DNA of 64,000 nt from Aliidiomarina celeris (GCF_003316875.1 NZ_QMIL01000001.1:1-64000), one strand, 5' to 3'. Shown: positions 33,961 to 45,359, counted from the stretch's first letter. Notes: generated by a model not told the origin, from the sequence alone. A program made the numbers and translations.

Positions 33961-34301
33961 AAGTTGCATCTACTTTTGGTCGTAGCGGAACGCACGACTT
34001 TATTCTTTTGCGTGCCAGTGCCCTTGTTATGGCTGCTTTTGCAGTGTTTCTTGTGGTTTGGTTGGTTTGCAACCCCGGCGTAGACTACGCAGGTTGGGTG
34101 AGCTTGTTTAGTGGTATGGGTATGAAAGTGTTTACCTTGCTTGCGCTAACAGGGCTCCTTATTCACGGTTGGATTGGTATTTGGCAAGTGCTTACCGATT
34201 ACGTGAAATGCTCAAAGCTTCGCGGTGTTATTCAGTACATCGTGGTTTTGGCGCTTGCAGTGTACTGGTTCACCGGCTTATTCGTATTGTGGGGTGTGTA
34301 A
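33954..34301 (+). CDS. sdhD: succinate dehydrogenase membrane anchor subunit
   Basis: A 115-residue protein with three membrane helices. HDFILLRASALVM (N-terminal), HGWIGIWQVLTDYVK (heme/quinone region with the conserved His, Asp and Tyr) identify it. The start ATG 33954 overlaps the sdhC stop by 7 bases, with CAGGAG in the sdhC end. Confidence 0.94.
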   Translation: MVKVASTFGRSGTHDFILLRASALVMAAFAVFLVVWLVCNPGVDYAGWVSLFSGMGMKVFTLLALTGLLIHGWIGIWQVLTDYVKCSKLRGVIQYIVVLALAVYWFTGLFVLWGV

Positions 34302-36071
34302 GTGAGCAAGTTAAAAGAACTCCAATTTGACGCAGTAGTGATTGGTGCGGGTGGTGCAGGTATGCGCGCCGCATTACAAATTTCTCAAAACGGCATGACC
34401 TGTGCGCTTATGTCGAAAGTATTCCCAACGCGCTCGCACACGGTATCTGCCCAAGGTGGTATCACCGTTGCGCTTGGTAATGCGCACGAAGACAACTGGG
34501 AATGGCACATGTTCGACACCGTGAAAGGTTCGGATTATATCGGCGACCAAGACGCCATTGAGTATATGTGCAAAACGGGCCCAGAAGCGATTTTAGAGCT
34601 CGAGAACATGGGCTTGCCTTTCTCGCGCTTTGAAGACGGCCGCGTGTATCAGCGCCCATTTGGTGGTCAGTCGAAAGAATTCGGCGGTGAGCAAGCAGCG
34701 CGTACAGCAGCCGCGGCAGACCGCACTGGCCACGCGTTATTGCATTTGCTTTATCAGCAAAACGTAAAAAACAAAACAACCGTATTTTCCGAGTGGTATG
34801 CCCTTGATTTGGTGAAAAACCAAGACGGTGCTGTAGTGGGTGTAACCGCTATGGATATCGAGAGTGGCGAAACCGTGTTTGTAAAAGCCAAAGCTGTTGT
34901 GTTAGCTACGGGTGGTGCAGGGCGTATTTATGCGTCGACCACGAACGCTCATATTAACACCGGTGATGGCGTGGGTATGGCGTTGCGTGCAGGCGTGCCG
35001 GTACAAGACATGGAAATGTGGCAGTTCCACCCCACCGGTATTGCCGGTGCGGGTACCTTGGTAACTGAAGGGTGCCGTGGTGAAGGTGGTTACCTGTTAA
35101 ATAAAGACGGTGAGCGCTTTATGGAGCGTTATGCGCCGAATGCCAAAGACTTGGCTGGCCGCGACGTTGTTGCCCGTTCGATGATGACCGAGATTCGCGA
35201 AGGCCGCGGTTGTGAAGGCCCTTGGGGTCCTCACATTAAACTGAAGCTTGACCACTTAGGCCGTGACGTGTTGGAAAGCCGTTTGCCGGGCGTTTGTGAT
35301 TTAGCCAAAACCTTTGCGCATGTAGACCCAGCGGAAGAGCCTATTCCAGTTATTCCAACCTGCCACTACATGATGGGTGGTATTCCCACCGACGTGAATG
35401 GTCAAGCGTTACAAATTGACGCTCAGGGTAAAGCAACACCAATTCCAGGTTTGTTTGCCTGTGGTGAGATTGCGTGTGTGTCTGTGCATGGCGCGAACCG
35501 CTTGGGCGGTAACTCGTTACTCGACCTCGTGGTGTTTGGCCGTGCAACCGGCTTGCATTTAGGCGAAGCGTTGGCGGCAAACACTGAGTCACGTGAAGCG
35601 AGTGCGTCGGACATTGAGCAAGCAATGGCTCGTGTGAATCGCTGGAACAACACTCAAAAAGGTGAAGACCCAGTACAAATTAAGAAAGACCTGCAACAAT
35701 GTATGCAGTTGAACTTCTCGGTATTCCGTGAAGGCGACGCTATGGCTGAAGGTCTAGACCAGCTTCGTGAAATTCGTGAGCGTTTGCAACACGCACGCTT
35801 AGACGACACCAGTGCAGAGTTTAACACCCAGCGTATTGAGTGTTTAGAGCTCGACAACTTAATGGAAACCGCGTTCTCTACAGCGGTGTCTGCAAACTTC
35901 CGTACGGAAAGTCGCGGTGCTCATAGCCGTGCAGACTACCCAGAACGTGACGATGAAAAATGGTTGGTGCACACCGTTTACCGCCCTGAAACTGAAGGCA
36001 TGGTAACGCGCGAAGTGAATATGCAGCCGAAGCTGCGTGAAGCATTCCCGCCGAAAGCGCGGACTTACTAA
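34302..36071 (+). CDS. sdhA: succinate dehydrogenase flavoprotein subunit
   Basis: A 589-residue flavoprotein. [11 protein letters not shown] (15-25) is the FAD-binding loop, SHTVSAQGG has the His46 that covalently binds FAD, and [15 protein letters not shown] and the [14 protein letters not shown] segment form the active site. It oxidises succinate to fumarate. The start is GTG directly after the sdhD stop. Confidence 0.97.
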   Translation: MSKLKELQFDAVVIGAGGAGMRAALQISQNGMTCALMSKVFPTRSHTVSAQGGITVALGNAHEDNWEWHMFDTVKGSDYIGDQDAIEYMCKTGPEAILELENMGLPFSRFEDGRVYQRPFGGQSKEFGGEQAARTAAAADRTGHALLHLLYQQNVKNKTTVFSEWYALDLVKNQDGAVVGVTAMDIESGETVFVKAKAVVLATGGAGRIYASTTNAHINTGDGVGMALRAGVPVQDMEMWQFHPTGIAGAGTLVTEGCRGEGGYLLNKDGERFMERYAPNAKDLAGRDVVARSMMTEIREGRGCEGPWGPHIKLKLDHLGRDVLESRLPGVCDLAKTFAHVDPAEEPIPVIPTCHYMMGGIPTDVNGQALQIDAQGKATPIPGLFACGEIACVSVHGANRLGGNSLLDLVVFGRATGLHLGEALAANTESREASASDIEQAMARVNRWNNTQKGEDPVQIKKDLQQCMQLNFSVFREGDAMAEGLDQLREIRERLQHARLDDTSAEFNTQRIECLELDNLMETAFSTAVSANFRTESRGAHSRADYPERDDEKWLVHTVYRPETEGMVTREVNMQPKLREAFPPKARTY

Positions 36072-36086
36072 GGCAAGGTGATAGCG

Positions 36087-36806
36087 ATGAAGAAGTTGAA
36101 CGTTTCCGTTTATCGTTACAACCCAGACGTTGATAAAGCGCCTCGTATGCAAGACTACACGGTTGAGGTAGAAGCAAACCGTGACATGATGGTGCTCGAC
36201 CTGCTGTTGTTATTGAAAGAGCAAGATCCAACCTTATCGTTCCGCCGCTCATGCCGTGAAGGTGTGTGTGGTTCAGACGGTTTGAACATGAATGGTAAAA
36301 ATGGCTTGGCCTGTATTACACCATTGTCGGCGCTGAAAGGTGGCGACAAAAAAATTGTAGTGCGGCCGTTACCGGGTTTACCTGTGGTTCGCGACCTCAT
36401 TGTTGATATGACTCAGTTCTATCAGCAATACGAGAAAGTGAAGCCGTATTTGATTAACGACGACAAAACGCCACCGGCGCGCGAGCGCCTGCAAAGCCCT
36501 GAAGAGCGCGAGAAGCTCGATGGCCTTTACGAGTGTATTTTGTGCGCATGTTGTTCAACTTCATGTCCGTCGTTCTGGTGGAACCCAGACAAGTTCATTG
36601 GGCCTGCTGGCTTGTTGCACGCGTACCGTTTCTTAGCAGACAGCCGCGACACTGCAACTGAGCAGCGCCTTGACGACCTCGATGACGCATTCAGCGTATT
36701 CCGTTGCCACGGTATTATGAACTGCGTAAACGTGTGCCCGAAAGGTTTGAACCCAACGAAGGCGATTGGACACATTAAATCAATGCTGTTAAGCCGCGCC
36801 GTTTAG
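36087..36806 (+). CDS. sdhB: succinate dehydrogenase iron-sulfur subunit
   Basis: A 239-residue protein. The 2Fe-2S ligands are in SCREGVCGSDGLN with a later Cys, the 4Fe-4S site is CILCACCSTSCP and the 3Fe-4S site uses CHGIMNCVNVCPKGL. It passes electrons from FAD to quinone. ATG 36087 has AAGGTGA five bases upstream and is preferred to the GTG at 36078. Confidence 0.96.
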   Translation: MKKLNVSVYRYNPDVDKAPRMQDYTVEVEANRDMMVLDLLLLLKEQDPTLSFRRSCREGVCGSDGLNMNGKNGLACITPLSALKGGDKKIVVRPLPGLPVVRDLIVDMTQFYQQYEKVKPYLINDDKTPPARERLQSPEEREKLDGLYECILCACCSTSCPSFWWNPDKFIGPAGLLHAYRFLADSRDTATEQRLDDLDDAFSVFRCHGIMNCVNVCPKGLNPTKAIGHIKSMLLSRAV

Positions 36807-36849
36807 CAAAACGGTGTAGGTTTGATATAGTAGTGGTGAAAATGTGAAG

Positions 36850-36882
36850 AATAGCCATCCCACTATGGATGGCTATTTTTAT
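36850..36882 (+). terminator. terminator after sdhB
   Basis: An 11-base stem (36850-36860 with 36867-36877), followed by a run of T. It separates sdhCDAB from sucAB, which may have a separate promoter in the 70 bases that follow, or rely on readthrough. Confidence 0.8.
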
Positions 36883-36951
36883 AAAACAGTTAGTGTTTAT
36901 TCATTTAACCACGGTTGTTTTTCGCGGTTCACGTAATGGAAAGGAAAAGCA

Positions 36952-39756
36952 ATGCAAGAAGGCGCAATGCAAGCCTGGATTGAATCCTCACCTCTGGCCG
37001 GAGGTAACGCGGCCTACGTTGAAGAGTTATTCGAACTCTTTCTTGACGACCCCGGCGCAGTTCCCGCTGAATGGCGCGAACTTTTCGAACAGCTTCCACA
37101 AGGTCCTGGACTAGACGTTAAACATAGCGAAATCCGTGACCAATTCCGTGAAGCAGCCAAAAATAAACTAAAACAAACAGGTGCAAGCTCGCTCAACGCC
37201 GAAGAGGCGGAAAAGCAAGTGCGCGTATTGCAGCTGATTAACGCCTATCGTTTTCGCGGCCACCAGCATGCTCAGCTTGATCCCTTGGGCTTGTGGAAGC
37301 AAGAAACGGTAGCGGACCTGTCGCTTGAATACCACAACCTTAGTAAAGACGACTTAAACACAGAGTTTAACGTTGGCTCTTTGGTGATCGGTAAAGACAC
37401 GGCAAAACTTGGCGATATTCACAAAGCGCTGGAAAGCATTTATTGCGGTTCGATTGGTGCAGAATATATGCACATTGTGTCGACCGAAGAAAAACGTTGG
37501 ATTCAACAGCGTTTAGAGTCGCAACTTGGCCAGCCCAAGTTCAGTGACGAAGAGCGTAAGCGGATGCTGAAGGAATTAGTCGCGGCTGACGGTTTAGAAA
37601 AATATCTTGGCTCTAAGTTCCCAGGTGCAAAACGCTTCTCGCTCGAAGGTGGCGACGCCTTAGTCCCCCTGATTAAAGCCTTAATTCGCCGTTCGGGCGA
37701 GCAGGGCGCAAAAGAAGTTGTTATTGGCATGGCCCACCGTGGCCGCTTAAACGTGCTGATTAACGTGCTGGGTAAACACCCACAAGAATTGTTCGACGAG
37801 TTTGCTGGTAAAAATACCACCGACAAAGCAGGCGACGTAAAATACCACATGGGTTTCTCGTCTGACTTTGAAACCAAAGGCGGCAATGTGCACTTGGCGT
37901 TGGCCTTTAACCCGTCGCATTTAGAAATTGTAAACCCAGTAGTAATGGGCTCAGTGCGTGCGCGCATGGACCGCCGTGGTTGTAAAGACGGTAGCCAAGC
38001 ATTACCTATTACTATTCACGGTGACGCCGCTATTGCAGGGCAAGGTGTAGTTCAGGAAACCTTTAACCTGTCGAAAACCCGTGCGTACCAAGTAGGCGGT
38101 AGTATTCGAATTGTGGTGAACAACCAGGTGGGCTTTACTACATCGAAGCGGGAAGACGCGCGTTCAACACAATACTGTACCGATATTGCGAAAATGGTGC
38201 AGGCGCCTATTTTCCATGTTAACGCCGACGACCCAGAAGCCGTATTGTTTGTGTCGCAATTAGCGGTTGATTATCGCAACACCTTTAAGCGTGACGTTGT
38301 GATTGATTTGGTGTGTTATCGCCGCCATGGTCACAACGAGGCCGACGAGCCAAATGCAACGCAACCGTTAATGTATCAAAAAATCAAAAAACACCCAGTG
38401 CCGCGTGAAATCTATGCTGAGCGTTTAATCGCGCAAAAGGTAGTGAGTGAAGACGATATTAAAACCTTGGTGTCGAATTACCGTGATGCCCTCGACAAAG
38501 GGGATTGCGTAGTCGACGAGTGGCGGCCGATGTCGGCGCATTCGGTAGACTGGTCGCCGTTTATTGGTAAAGACTGGAACGTGGACTATAACGCCACTAT
38601 TACGCTGAAGGAACTCACTGATCTGGGTGTGAAAGTAAGTACGGTTCCCGAAGGCTTTAAGCTAAACAGTCGGGTAAACAAGGTGTACGAAGAGCGCATG
38701 AAAATGGCGAACGGCGAACGCCCACTCGACTGGGGTATGGCGGAAAACCTAGCTTATGCGTCATTGGTGAAGCACGGCGTTCGGATTCGTATGACAGGGC
38801 AAGACTGCGGCCGTGGTACGTTCTTCCACCGCCATGCCGTATTGCACAACCAAAAAGACGCCAGTACACACATGCCGCTTACAGCTATCGACGACAAGCA
38901 AGCGCCAATTGAAATATACGACTCGGTGCTTTCTGAAGAAGCGGTATTGGCGTTTGAATACGGTTATGCCACAGCGGAACCCAACACCATGGTAATTTGG
39001 GAAGCGCAGTTTGGTGATTTCGCCAACGGTGCACAAGTTGTAATCGACCAGTTCTTGAGCTCCGGCGAACAGAAATGGGGTCGCTTGTGCGGGTTGAGTA
39101 TGTTCTTGCCGCATGGTTATGAAGGCCAAGGCCCAGAGCATAGCTCGGCGCGTTTAGAGCGCTTCTTGCAGTTGTCGGCAGACCACAACTGGTCGGTATG
39201 TGTGCCTACCACACCTGCTCAGGTGTTTAATATGATTCGTCGCCAGCATTTGCGCCCCGTGCGCAGGCCACTAATTGTAATGACACCGAAGTCTTTATTG
39301 CGCCATGCAGACGCCGTATCTACATTAGAGGAGTTAGCAGAGAGCAAATTCCACAATGTTATCGGTGAAATCGATGACCTCAATCCAAAGAACGTGAAAC
39401 GGGTTGTGTTCTGTAGTGGTAAAGTATACTTCGACTTACTCGCCGCCCGCCGTAAAGCGGAAAGTAACGAAGTAGCCATTATTCGGGTGGAGCAGCTGTA
39501 TCCGTTCCCACACGAAGAAATGGCAGAAATTTTAAAACCGTATCAGCATGTTAAGGATTTTGTTTGGTGTCAGGAAGAGCCGCAAAACCAAGGTGCTTGG
39601 TACTGTAGCCAGCACCATTTCTGGGAAGCAATTCCTAAAGGTGCGAACTTGGTGTATGCCGGCCGAGCTGCTTCGTCTTCCCCTGCGGTAGGCTATGCTT
39701 CTGTGCATAAAGAGCAGCAAGAGAAACTCGTGAACGAAGCGCTAAGCATTAAATAG
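36952..39756 (+). CDS. sucA: 2-oxoglutarate dehydrogenase E1 component
   Basis: A 934-residue thiamine-diphosphate enzyme. It has the E1 N-terminal region (YVEELFELFLDDP), MAHRGRLNVLINVLGK, the ThDP-binding HGDAAIAGQGVVQE segment, NADDPEAV, and HGYEGQGPEHSSARLER in the C-terminal half. It decarboxylates 2-oxoglutarate and passes the succinyl group to SucB. The start has AAAGGAAAAG upstream. It lies 13 bases before sucB. Confidence 0.97.
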   Translation: MQEGAMQAWIESSPLAGGNAAYVEELFELFLDDPGAVPAEWRELFEQLPQGPGLDVKHSEIRDQFREAAKNKLKQTGASSLNAEEAEKQVRVLQLINAYRFRGHQHAQLDPLGLWKQETVADLSLEYHNLSKDDLNTEFNVGSLVIGKDTAKLGDIHKALESIYCGSIGAEYMHIVSTEEKRWIQQRLESQLGQPKFSDEERKRMLKELVAADGLEKYLGSKFPGAKRFSLEGGDALVPLIKALIRRSGEQGAKEVVIGMAHRGRLNVLINVLGKHPQELFDEFAGKNTTDKAGDVKYHMGFSSDFETKGGNVHLALAFNPSHLEIVNPVVMGSVRARMDRRGCKDGSQALPITIHGDAAIAGQGVVQETFNLSKTRAYQVGGSIRIVVNNQVGFTTSKREDARSTQYCTDIAKMVQAPIFHVNADDPEAVLFVSQLAVDYRNTFKRDVVIDLVCYRRHGHNEADEPNATQPLMYQKIKKHPVPREIYAERLIAQKVVSEDDIKTLVSNYRDALDKGDCVVDEWRPMSAHSVDWSPFIGKDWNVDYNATITLKELTDLGVKVSTVPEGFKLNSRVNKVYEERMKMANGERPLDWGMAENLAYASLVKHGVRIRMTGQDCGRGTFFHRHAVLHNQKDASTHMPLTAIDDKQAPIEIYDSVLSEEAVLAFEYGYATAEPNTMVIWEAQFGDFANGAQVVIDQFLSSGEQKWGRLCGLSMFLPHGYEGQGPEHSSARLERFLQLSADHNWSVCVPTTPAQVFNMIRRQHLRPVRRPLIVMTPKSLLRHADAVSTLEELAESKFHNVIGEIDDLNPKNVKRVVFCSGKVYFDLLAARRKAESNEVAIIRVEQLYPFPHEEMAEILKPYQHVKDFVWCQEEPQNQGAWYCSQHHFWEAIPKGANLVYAGRAASSSPAVGYASVHKEQQEKLVNEALSIK

Positions 39757-39769
39757 GTGAGAATAAACC

Positions 39770-41350
39770 ATGGCAATTGATATTAAAGTACCTGAATTAC
39801 CGGAAAGTGTTGCAGACGGAACCATTGCAACATGGCACGTAAAAGAAGGCGACACGGTAAGCCGTGACCAAAACCTTGTCGATATTGAAACCGATAAAGT
39901 TGTGCTTGAAGTTGTGGCGGAAGCAGACGGTGTAGTGGGTAAAATTACTGCGCAAGAAGGCGATACCGTTGAAGGCCAGCAAGTCATTGGAAACATTGAA
40001 GAGGGTTCGGCTTCAGGCAGCGACAAGGCAGACAGCAAAGACGCTGACAACAGCGACGCCGATGCAGCCGAAGACAACGCTGCTGATGACGCTGACGACA
40101 GCGACACTGAAGAGCAAGGCGACGATACCAGCGGTGAAAGCATTGAGGTTGTAGTTCCTGAATTGCCTGAGTCTGTGTCGGAAGCAACGATTGCAACTTG
40201 GCATGTAAAAGCAGGCGACAAAGTAAGCCGCGATCAAAACCTCGTGGACATTGAAACCGACAAGGTTGTGCTTGAAGTTGTTGCTGAAGCCGACGGCGTG
40301 TTGGAAGAAATTATTCACGACGAAGGTGCGAATGTTGGCGCTAAAGAAGTGATTGGTAAAATTGTAAAAGGTGCAGCGGCGAAAAGCTCAAGTTCGAAAA
40401 GCAAGAGCGAGAGCAAAGCGTCGAACGAAAGTGCAGAGAGCAGTTCAGACAAAGACGCTTCAGATGCAATCAGCCCGTCTGTGCGTCGTTTGTTAGCCGA
40501 ACATGATTTAAAAGCCAGTGACGTGAAAGGCACCGGTAAAGACGGTCGTTTGACCAAAGAAGATGTGGAGAAGCATGTGAAGTCTGCGGGTGAGAAGAAG
40601 TCTGCAAGCAGTGCTGAAAGCAAATCTGCGCCGCAAGCAGTAGGTGGCGATCGCACGCAGAAGCGTGTGCCGATGACACGTTTACGCAAAACCATTGCGA
40701 AACGTTTGTTAGAAGCAAAAAATTCTACGGCTATGTTGACCACGTTCAACGAAGTGAACATGAAGCCAATTATGGACTTGCGTAAAACCTACCAGAAAGA
40801 GTTCGAAGACCGCCACGGTATTCGTTTAGGTTTTATGTCGTTCTACGTGAAAGCTGTGGTAGAAGCCTTAAAACGCTTCCCAGAAGTGAATGCGTCGATT
40901 GATGGTGATGACATTGTATATCACAACTATTTCGACGTAAGCATTGCTGTGTCTACGCCGCGTGGATTGGTAACGCCAGTATTGCGCGACGCCGACAAGT
41001 TGAGCTTGGCTGAGATTGAAGCCGGCATTAAAGAGTTGGCGATTAAAGGCCGTGACGGCAAGCTTACCCTTGACGAAATGCAGGGCGGTAACTTCACCAT
41101 TACCAACGGTGGTGTATTTGGTTCATTGTTGTCGACACCGATTTTGAACCCACCACAAAGTGCAATTTTGGGTATGCACAAAATCCAAGATCGTCCTATG
41201 GCGGTTGACGGTAAAGTAGAAATTCTTCCGATGATGTATTTAGCGTTGTCTTATGACCACCGCATTATCGACGGAAAAGAATCGGTGGGCTTCTTAGTCA
41301 CCGTGAAAAACCTGCTCGAAGATCCTCAGCGTTTATTGTTGGATATCTAA
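39770..41350 (+). CDS. sucB: dihydrolipoyl succinyltransferase with two lipoyl domains
   Basis: A 526-residue E2 enzyme. Two nearly identical lipoyl domains (about residues 3-78 and 126-201) have lipoyl lysines Lys43 and Lys165, both in [11 protein letters not shown] very acidic linker (79-124) rich in Asp separates them. A Ser/Lys-rich linker, the E1/E3-binding domain (about 236-275, [13 protein letters not shown]) and the catalytic domain with [10 protein letters not shown] follow. E. coli SucB has a single lipoyl domain and is about 120 residues shorter. Confidence 0.95.
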   Translation: MAIDIKVPELPESVADGTIATWHVKEGDTVSRDQNLVDIETDKVVLEVVAEADGVVGKITAQEGDTVEGQQVIGNIEEGSASGSDKADSKDADNSDADAAEDNAADDADDSDTEEQGDDTSGESIEVVVPELPESVSEATIATWHVKAGDKVSRDQNLVDIETDKVVLEVVAEADGVLEEIIHDEGANVGAKEVIGKIVKGAAAKSSSSKSKSESKASNESAESSSDKDASDAISPSVRRLLAEHDLKASDVKGTGKDGRLTKEDVEKHVKSAGEKKSASSAESKSAPQAVGGDRTQKRVPMTRLRKTIAKRLLEAKNSTAMLTTFNEVNMKPIMDLRKTYQKEFEDRHGIRLGFMSFYVKAVVEALKRFPEVNASIDGDDIVYHNYFDVSIAVSTPRGLVTPVLRDADKLSLAEIEAGIKELAIKGRDGKLTLDEMQGGNFTITNGGVFGSLLSTPILNPPQSAILGMHKIQDRPMAVDGKVEILPMMYLALSYDHRIIDGKESVGFLVTVKNLLEDPQRLLLDI

Positions 41351-41361
41351 CGGCACTTGTG

Positions 41362-41384
41362 GCGGCAGCATTGAAAGCTGCCGC
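41362..41384 (+). terminator. weak hairpin after sucB
   Basis: GCGGCAGC (41362-41369) pairs with GCTGCCGC (41377-41384). Only a broken T-rich tail follows, so it may be an attenuator rather than a full stop. Confidence 0.45.
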
Positions 41385-41422
41385 TGTTCTTTCGCGTGGT
41401 AGCAACGACGCGTGTAAAAACG

Positions 41423-41428
41423 TATAAT
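41423..41428 (+). promoter_or_regulatory. possible -10 element of a sucCD promoter
   Basis: A perfect TATAAT hexamer is located 69 bases before the sucC start. No good -35 hexamer lies 17 bases upstream, so an activator may be needed. Confidence 0.4.
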
Positions 41429-41496
41429 ACGGCGCGAAAATTCGGGTAAGCAGCTACGGCTGCTTTCGTTTTGAATGAACAGACGGAACAAGCATC

Positions 41497-42666
41497 ATGA
41501 ATTTGCATGAGTATCAAGCAAAACAGCTTTTCAGAGAGTTCGGCCTACCGGTATCTGACGGATACGCAGTAGACACGGCAGACGAAGCTGTAGAAGCAGC
41601 TAAGAAAATTGGTGGCGACAAGTGGGTCGTTAAATGTCAGGTACACGCCGGCGGCCGTGGTAAAGCGGGTGGTGTTAAACTCGTTTCTAGCCTCGACGAA
41701 GTACGTGCGTTTGCCGACAACTGGGTGGGTAAAAACCTAGTAACCTATCAAACAGACGCAAACGGTCAGCCGGTTGCGAAAATTCTCGTTGAAAGCTGCA
41801 CTGATATTGCAAAAGAGCTTTATTTAGGCGCAGTAGTTGACCGTGCAACACGTAAAATTGTGTTCATGGCTTCAACTGAAGGCGGCGTAGAAATTGAAAA
41901 AGTTGCTGAAGAAACGCCAGAAAAAATTCTGAAAGCCATTATTGACCCTACGGTAGGCCCGCAGCCTTTCCAAGGTCGTGATTTAGCTTTCCAATTAGGT
42001 TTGAACCCAGACCAAGTGAAGCAGTTCACCAAGATCTTCCTCGGCTTAGCCAAAATGTTCGAGCAATACGACTTTGCGTTGTTGGAAATCAACCCGCTGG
42101 TGATTACCGACGAAGGGAACTTGCATTGCTTAGACGGTAAAATCAACATCGACAGTAACGCGATGTACCGTCAGCCTAAGCTTAAAGAAATGCACGATCC
42201 TTCACAGGAAGATGCCCGCGAAGCGCATGCTGCCAAGTTCGAACTGAACTATGTAGCCCTCGACGGCAATATTGGCTGTATGGTTAACGGTGCTGGTTTG
42301 GCAATGGGAACCATGGACATAGTGAAATTAAGCGGCGGTGAGCCAGCCAACTTCCTAGATGTTGGTGGCGGTGCAACCAAAGAACGTGTTTCTGAAGCGT
42401 TCAAAATCATTTTGTCTGACGACAACGTAAAAGCAGTATTCGTAAACATCTTCGGCGGAATTGTGCGTTGTGACATGATTGCAGAAGGTATTATCGGTGC
42501 AGTAGAAGAAGTAGGTGTTAAAGTTCCTGTAGTGGTTCGCCTTGAAGGGAATAATGCAGAGCTTGGAACGCAAAAACTCGCCGAGAGCGGCTTAAATATT
42601 GAAGCTGCTACTAGCTTGACAGACGCAGCTCAGAAAGTTGTTGCTGCCGCAGCCGGAGGTCAATAA
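41497..42666 (+). CDS. sucC: succinyl-CoA synthetase beta subunit
   Basis: A 389-residue ATP-grasp protein: [19 protein letters not shown], then [14 protein letters not shown] (nucleotide loop), LEINPLVIT and [12 protein letters not shown]. It forms ATP or GTP from succinyl-CoA together with SucD. Its last base is shared with the sucD start (TAATG). Confidence 0.97.
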   Translation: MNLHEYQAKQLFREFGLPVSDGYAVDTADEAVEAAKKIGGDKWVVKCQVHAGGRGKAGGVKLVSSLDEVRAFADNWVGKNLVTYQTDANGQPVAKILVESCTDIAKELYLGAVVDRATRKIVFMASTEGGVEIEKVAEETPEKILKAIIDPTVGPQPFQGRDLAFQLGLNPDQVKQFTKIFLGLAKMFEQYDFALLEINPLVITDEGNLHCLDGKINIDSNAMYRQPKLKEMHDPSQEDAREAHAAKFELNYVALDGNIGCMVNGAGLAMGTMDIVKLSGGEPANFLDVGGGATKERVSEAFKIILSDDNVKAVFVNIFGGIVRCDMIAEGIIGAVEEVGVKVPVVVRLEGNNAELGTQKLAESGLNIEAATSLTDAAQKVVAAAAGGQ

Positions 42667-43538
42667 TGTCTATTTTGATCGATAAAAACACCAAAGTGAT
42701 TTGCCAAGGTTTTACAGGTGGTCAGGGTACTTTCCACTCAGAGCAAGCAATTGCTTATGGTACACAAATGGTTGGTGGTGTGACCCCTGGTAAAGGTGGC
42801 CAAACGCACCTAGGTTTGCCAGTGTTTAACACAGTAAAAGAAGCAGTAGCAGAAACAGGTGCAACAGCGTCTGTAATTTATGTTCCTGCCCCTTTCTGTA
42901 AAGACTCCATTATTGAAGCTGCAGACGCGGGTATTGAACTGATTATCTGTATCACTGAAGGCATTCCAACTTTGGATATGTTGTATGTGAAAGAGTACCT
43001 TACGCACAAAGGCGTGCGTATGATCGGTCCAAACTGCCCAGGCGTTATTACCCCAGGTGAATGTAAGATTGGTATCATGCCAGGTCACATTCACAAGCCA
43101 GGTAAAGTTGGTATTGTTTCTCGCTCTGGTACGTTGACGTACGAAGCAGTGAAACAAACCACCGATGAAGGCTTCGGACAGTCAACCTGTGTTGGTATCG
43201 GTGGTGACCCGATTCCAGGTTCTAACTTTATCGACATTTTAGAAATGTTCGAAAAAGATCCTGCCACTGAAGCGATTGTAATGATCGGTGAAATTGGTGG
43301 TACCGCAGAAGAGGAAGCAGCTGAGTACATTAAGCATAATGTAACGAAGCCGGTTGTTTCTTATATTGCCGGTGTTACTGCGCCTCCAGGTAAGCGTATG
43401 GGCCATGCCGGTGCGATTATTTCTGGTGGTAAAGGAACAGCAGACGAGAAATTTGCTGCTCTAGAAGCTGCGGGCGTGAAAACTGTGCGCAGCCTAGCCG
43501 ATATCGGCGCTGCATTGCGTGAGAAAACAGGCTGGTAA
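42666..43538 (+). CDS. sucD: succinyl-CoA synthetase alpha subunit
   Basis: A 290-residue protein with the CoA-binding N-terminus ([19 protein letters not shown]), [10 protein letters not shown] and the phosphorylated His in [11 protein letters not shown]. It is the last gene of the TCA cluster and is followed by a strong terminator. Confidence 0.97.
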   Translation: MSILIDKNTKVICQGFTGGQGTFHSEQAIAYGTQMVGGVTPGKGGQTHLGLPVFNTVKEAVAETGATASVIYVPAPFCKDSIIEAADAGIELIICITEGIPTLDMLYVKEYLTHKGVRMIGPNCPGVITPGECKIGIMPGHIHKPGKVGIVSRSGTLTYEAVKQTTDEGFGQSTCVGIGGDPIPGSNFIDILEMFEKDPATEAIVMIGEIGGTAEEEAAEYIKHNVTKPVVSYIAGVTAPPGKRMGHAGAIISGGKGTADEKFAALEAAGVKTVRSLADIGAALREKTGW

Positions 43539-43566
43539 TTCGCTTGCCTTAAAAAGCAAGTACAGT

Positions 43567-43593
43567 AAAAAAAGCGCCTTCGGGCGCTTTTTT
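43567..43593 (+). terminator. sucCD terminator
   Basis: An 11-base stem (43568-43578 with 43583-43593) with a TTCG tetraloop and T6. The A-run on the other side makes it potentially bidirectional. Confidence 0.92.
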
Positions 43594-43813
43594 GTTGCTC
43601 TTGTGGGTCTCACCCCGTTGGGGCGCGTGTCGGTTTCCCTTGAACTGGCACGTTAAACTGCTTACGAATTCGTGAGTTAGGCTTGAAGCGTGGTAAATCG
43701 TTACTGTAGACTGCCTTCTGTGAATACAACCTCGATTCCTGTCGATACAAAGCAAAGGACGTGTCGAGCAGGCTAAAAAATAGAATAATAAAAAGAAAAA
43801 ATGGATGTAACCA

Positions 43814-45331
43814 ATGAGAGATTACCAACTTTACATGCGTCATCTGAATCGGCGCATGCTCGCCATTGCTATTATTTTGTTCGTATTTTGGATTGAGCAC
43901 CTGTACTGGCCGTTTATTCCTCAAACGTCTGGGGTGCTGAATTACGTTGTTGGGCGTATTTCTGAGTTTTTGGCGCTGATGGCGTGGCCGTACTTTTTGA
44001 TTATGTTTGTGCAACTCATGCTAAATCGTTTCTTCTTCTATGGTTTAGACGGGGAAGTGCGCGCCGCTACCTTTAGCTATGAAATTCGTGGCTTCTTTCA
44101 ACGTGCTTATCTTTATTCAGCGTTTCTGTTCGCGGCTATTATTGTGCTGCGTACTGCGAACGCTATTAGTGAAGTGGGTTTTGAAGCGTGGCAAGCACAA
44201 CTTACGAACCCATTATTTGTGCATATAACGGTACTTGTTGTGCGCGCGTTTACCTTAGGTTTAAGCCAAAGTGACGCCACCTTGTTGTCGACATTCTTGT
44301 TCGGGCTTGGTTTTGTGGCACTTTATTTTGCTCTAAGTGTTATGGTGCATTTGCCACTGGGAGACCGCGACAAACGGGCGGCACCAGGCCAAGAGAATTC
44401 CAAGTTTGAAGAGCCCCACAATTCATGGATTAGAAGCTGTAAAGAGAACCAACGTTGGTGGCTAATTATCGGGCTGGTTTTTGCAACCTTATTTGCGTTT
44501 TGGACTTTTTTAGCCCTCGACAAGTTTGCAATATTTATTATTATCGTGGCGTCTTCTGCCCTAGTGGTGATCTTCAAACATGTATTTAGCTACATTCATT
44601 ATGGCTGGAATAAAGTATTCAATGTGCACGATCTTGAACCGGTTGAGCGTACTTCGTATTACAGCGCTGCCGATTGGTTGGAAAGTGACGCCTATAACAG
44701 AGAATGGAAGCACAGGAAGCCTAGCTCGCTGTTTCGCTTTTCTTTTCGCAAGGAGAATTTGTGGCCACTGCCGCTACGGCTAGCCTATGTAATAGCCATA
44801 GAGTTGGTTTTTATTTTCATTATCCTCGCAGTACTCGGCATACTGAGTTTTGGCACCAACTCGCCGTTCTATGAGCGGGTAACTGAACTCAATTTAAGTG
44901 CTATGGCGCAGGCCGTATGGGCAAGCTCAGGCTTGATTATAAAAATATTACTGGCTCTTTATGGCGCCTGGCGTTTGTTTATTCGCTTGCGCCAGTTTTC
45001 TTTTCAACTCAAATACAGTGCGCTTAATTTTGATATTGACCGCTTTGGGTCGTTGCCTAAGTTCATTTTTATTTTGGTTACTGAACTATTATTGTTTGCA
45101 TTGGTTTTGGCCATTGCCGGCACGCTCATGTTCGATTTTCACAAAGCCTACTTAAATATGGTGTTTAGTTTCGACCTGTTAAATATGCTGAAAGCGGTCT
45201 ACGAAGGTTCTGGCTTTATGTGGAAGGCGATTCTGGGCGGATATTTGGGTTGGCGGGCCTTGGTTCGAATTGGTAACTTTAGGCTTGGTTTATTTGATTT
45301 GCTTGGTAATTTTATACCGAGCGACGATTAA
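43814..45331 (+). CDS. large membrane protein of unknown function
   Basis: A 505-residue polytopic membrane protein with roughly eight to ten hydrophobic segments (the first at about 15-35, the last ones after residue 415). A soluble loop between about 180 and 210 is charged, and another (270-320) contains HDLEPVERTSYYSAADWLES. The sequence AALGGYLGWRAL-like repeats (LYGAWRLFIRLRQF and LGGYLGWRALVRIGNF) suggest an internal duplication in the C-terminal half. No family is recognised. It is followed 28 bases later by the UbiA-family gene, probably co-transcribed. Confidence 0.75.
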   Translation: MRDYQLYMRHLNRRMLAIAIILFVFWIEHLYWPFIPQTSGVLNYVVGRISEFLALMAWPYFLIMFVQLMLNRFFFYGLDGEVRAATFSYEIRGFFQRAYLYSAFLFAAIIVLRTANAISEVGFEAWQAQLTNPLFVHITVLVVRAFTLGLSQSDATLLSTFLFGLGFVALYFALSVMVHLPLGDRDKRAAPGQENSKFEEPHNSWIRSCKENQRWWLIIGLVFATLFAFWTFLALDKFAIFIIIVASSALVVIFKHVFSYIHYGWNKVFNVHDLEPVERTSYYSAADWLESDAYNREWKHRKPSSLFRFSFRKENLWPLPLRLAYVIAIELVFIFIILAVLGILSFGTNSPFYERVTELNLSAMAQAVWASSGLIIKILLALYGAWRLFIRLRQFSFQLKYSALNFDIDRFGSLPKFIFILVTELLLFALVLAIAGTLMFDFHKAYLNMVFSFDLLNMLKAVYEGSGFMWKAILGGYLGWRALVRIGNFRLGLFDLLGNFIPSDD

Positions 45332-45359
45332 TAACGGTTCACACAAGCGGGAACTTTGC

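Noticed and set aside
43610-44014. Minus-strand open frame overlapping the start of the large membrane protein
   Set aside because: No family features, and it overlaps a better-supported gene.
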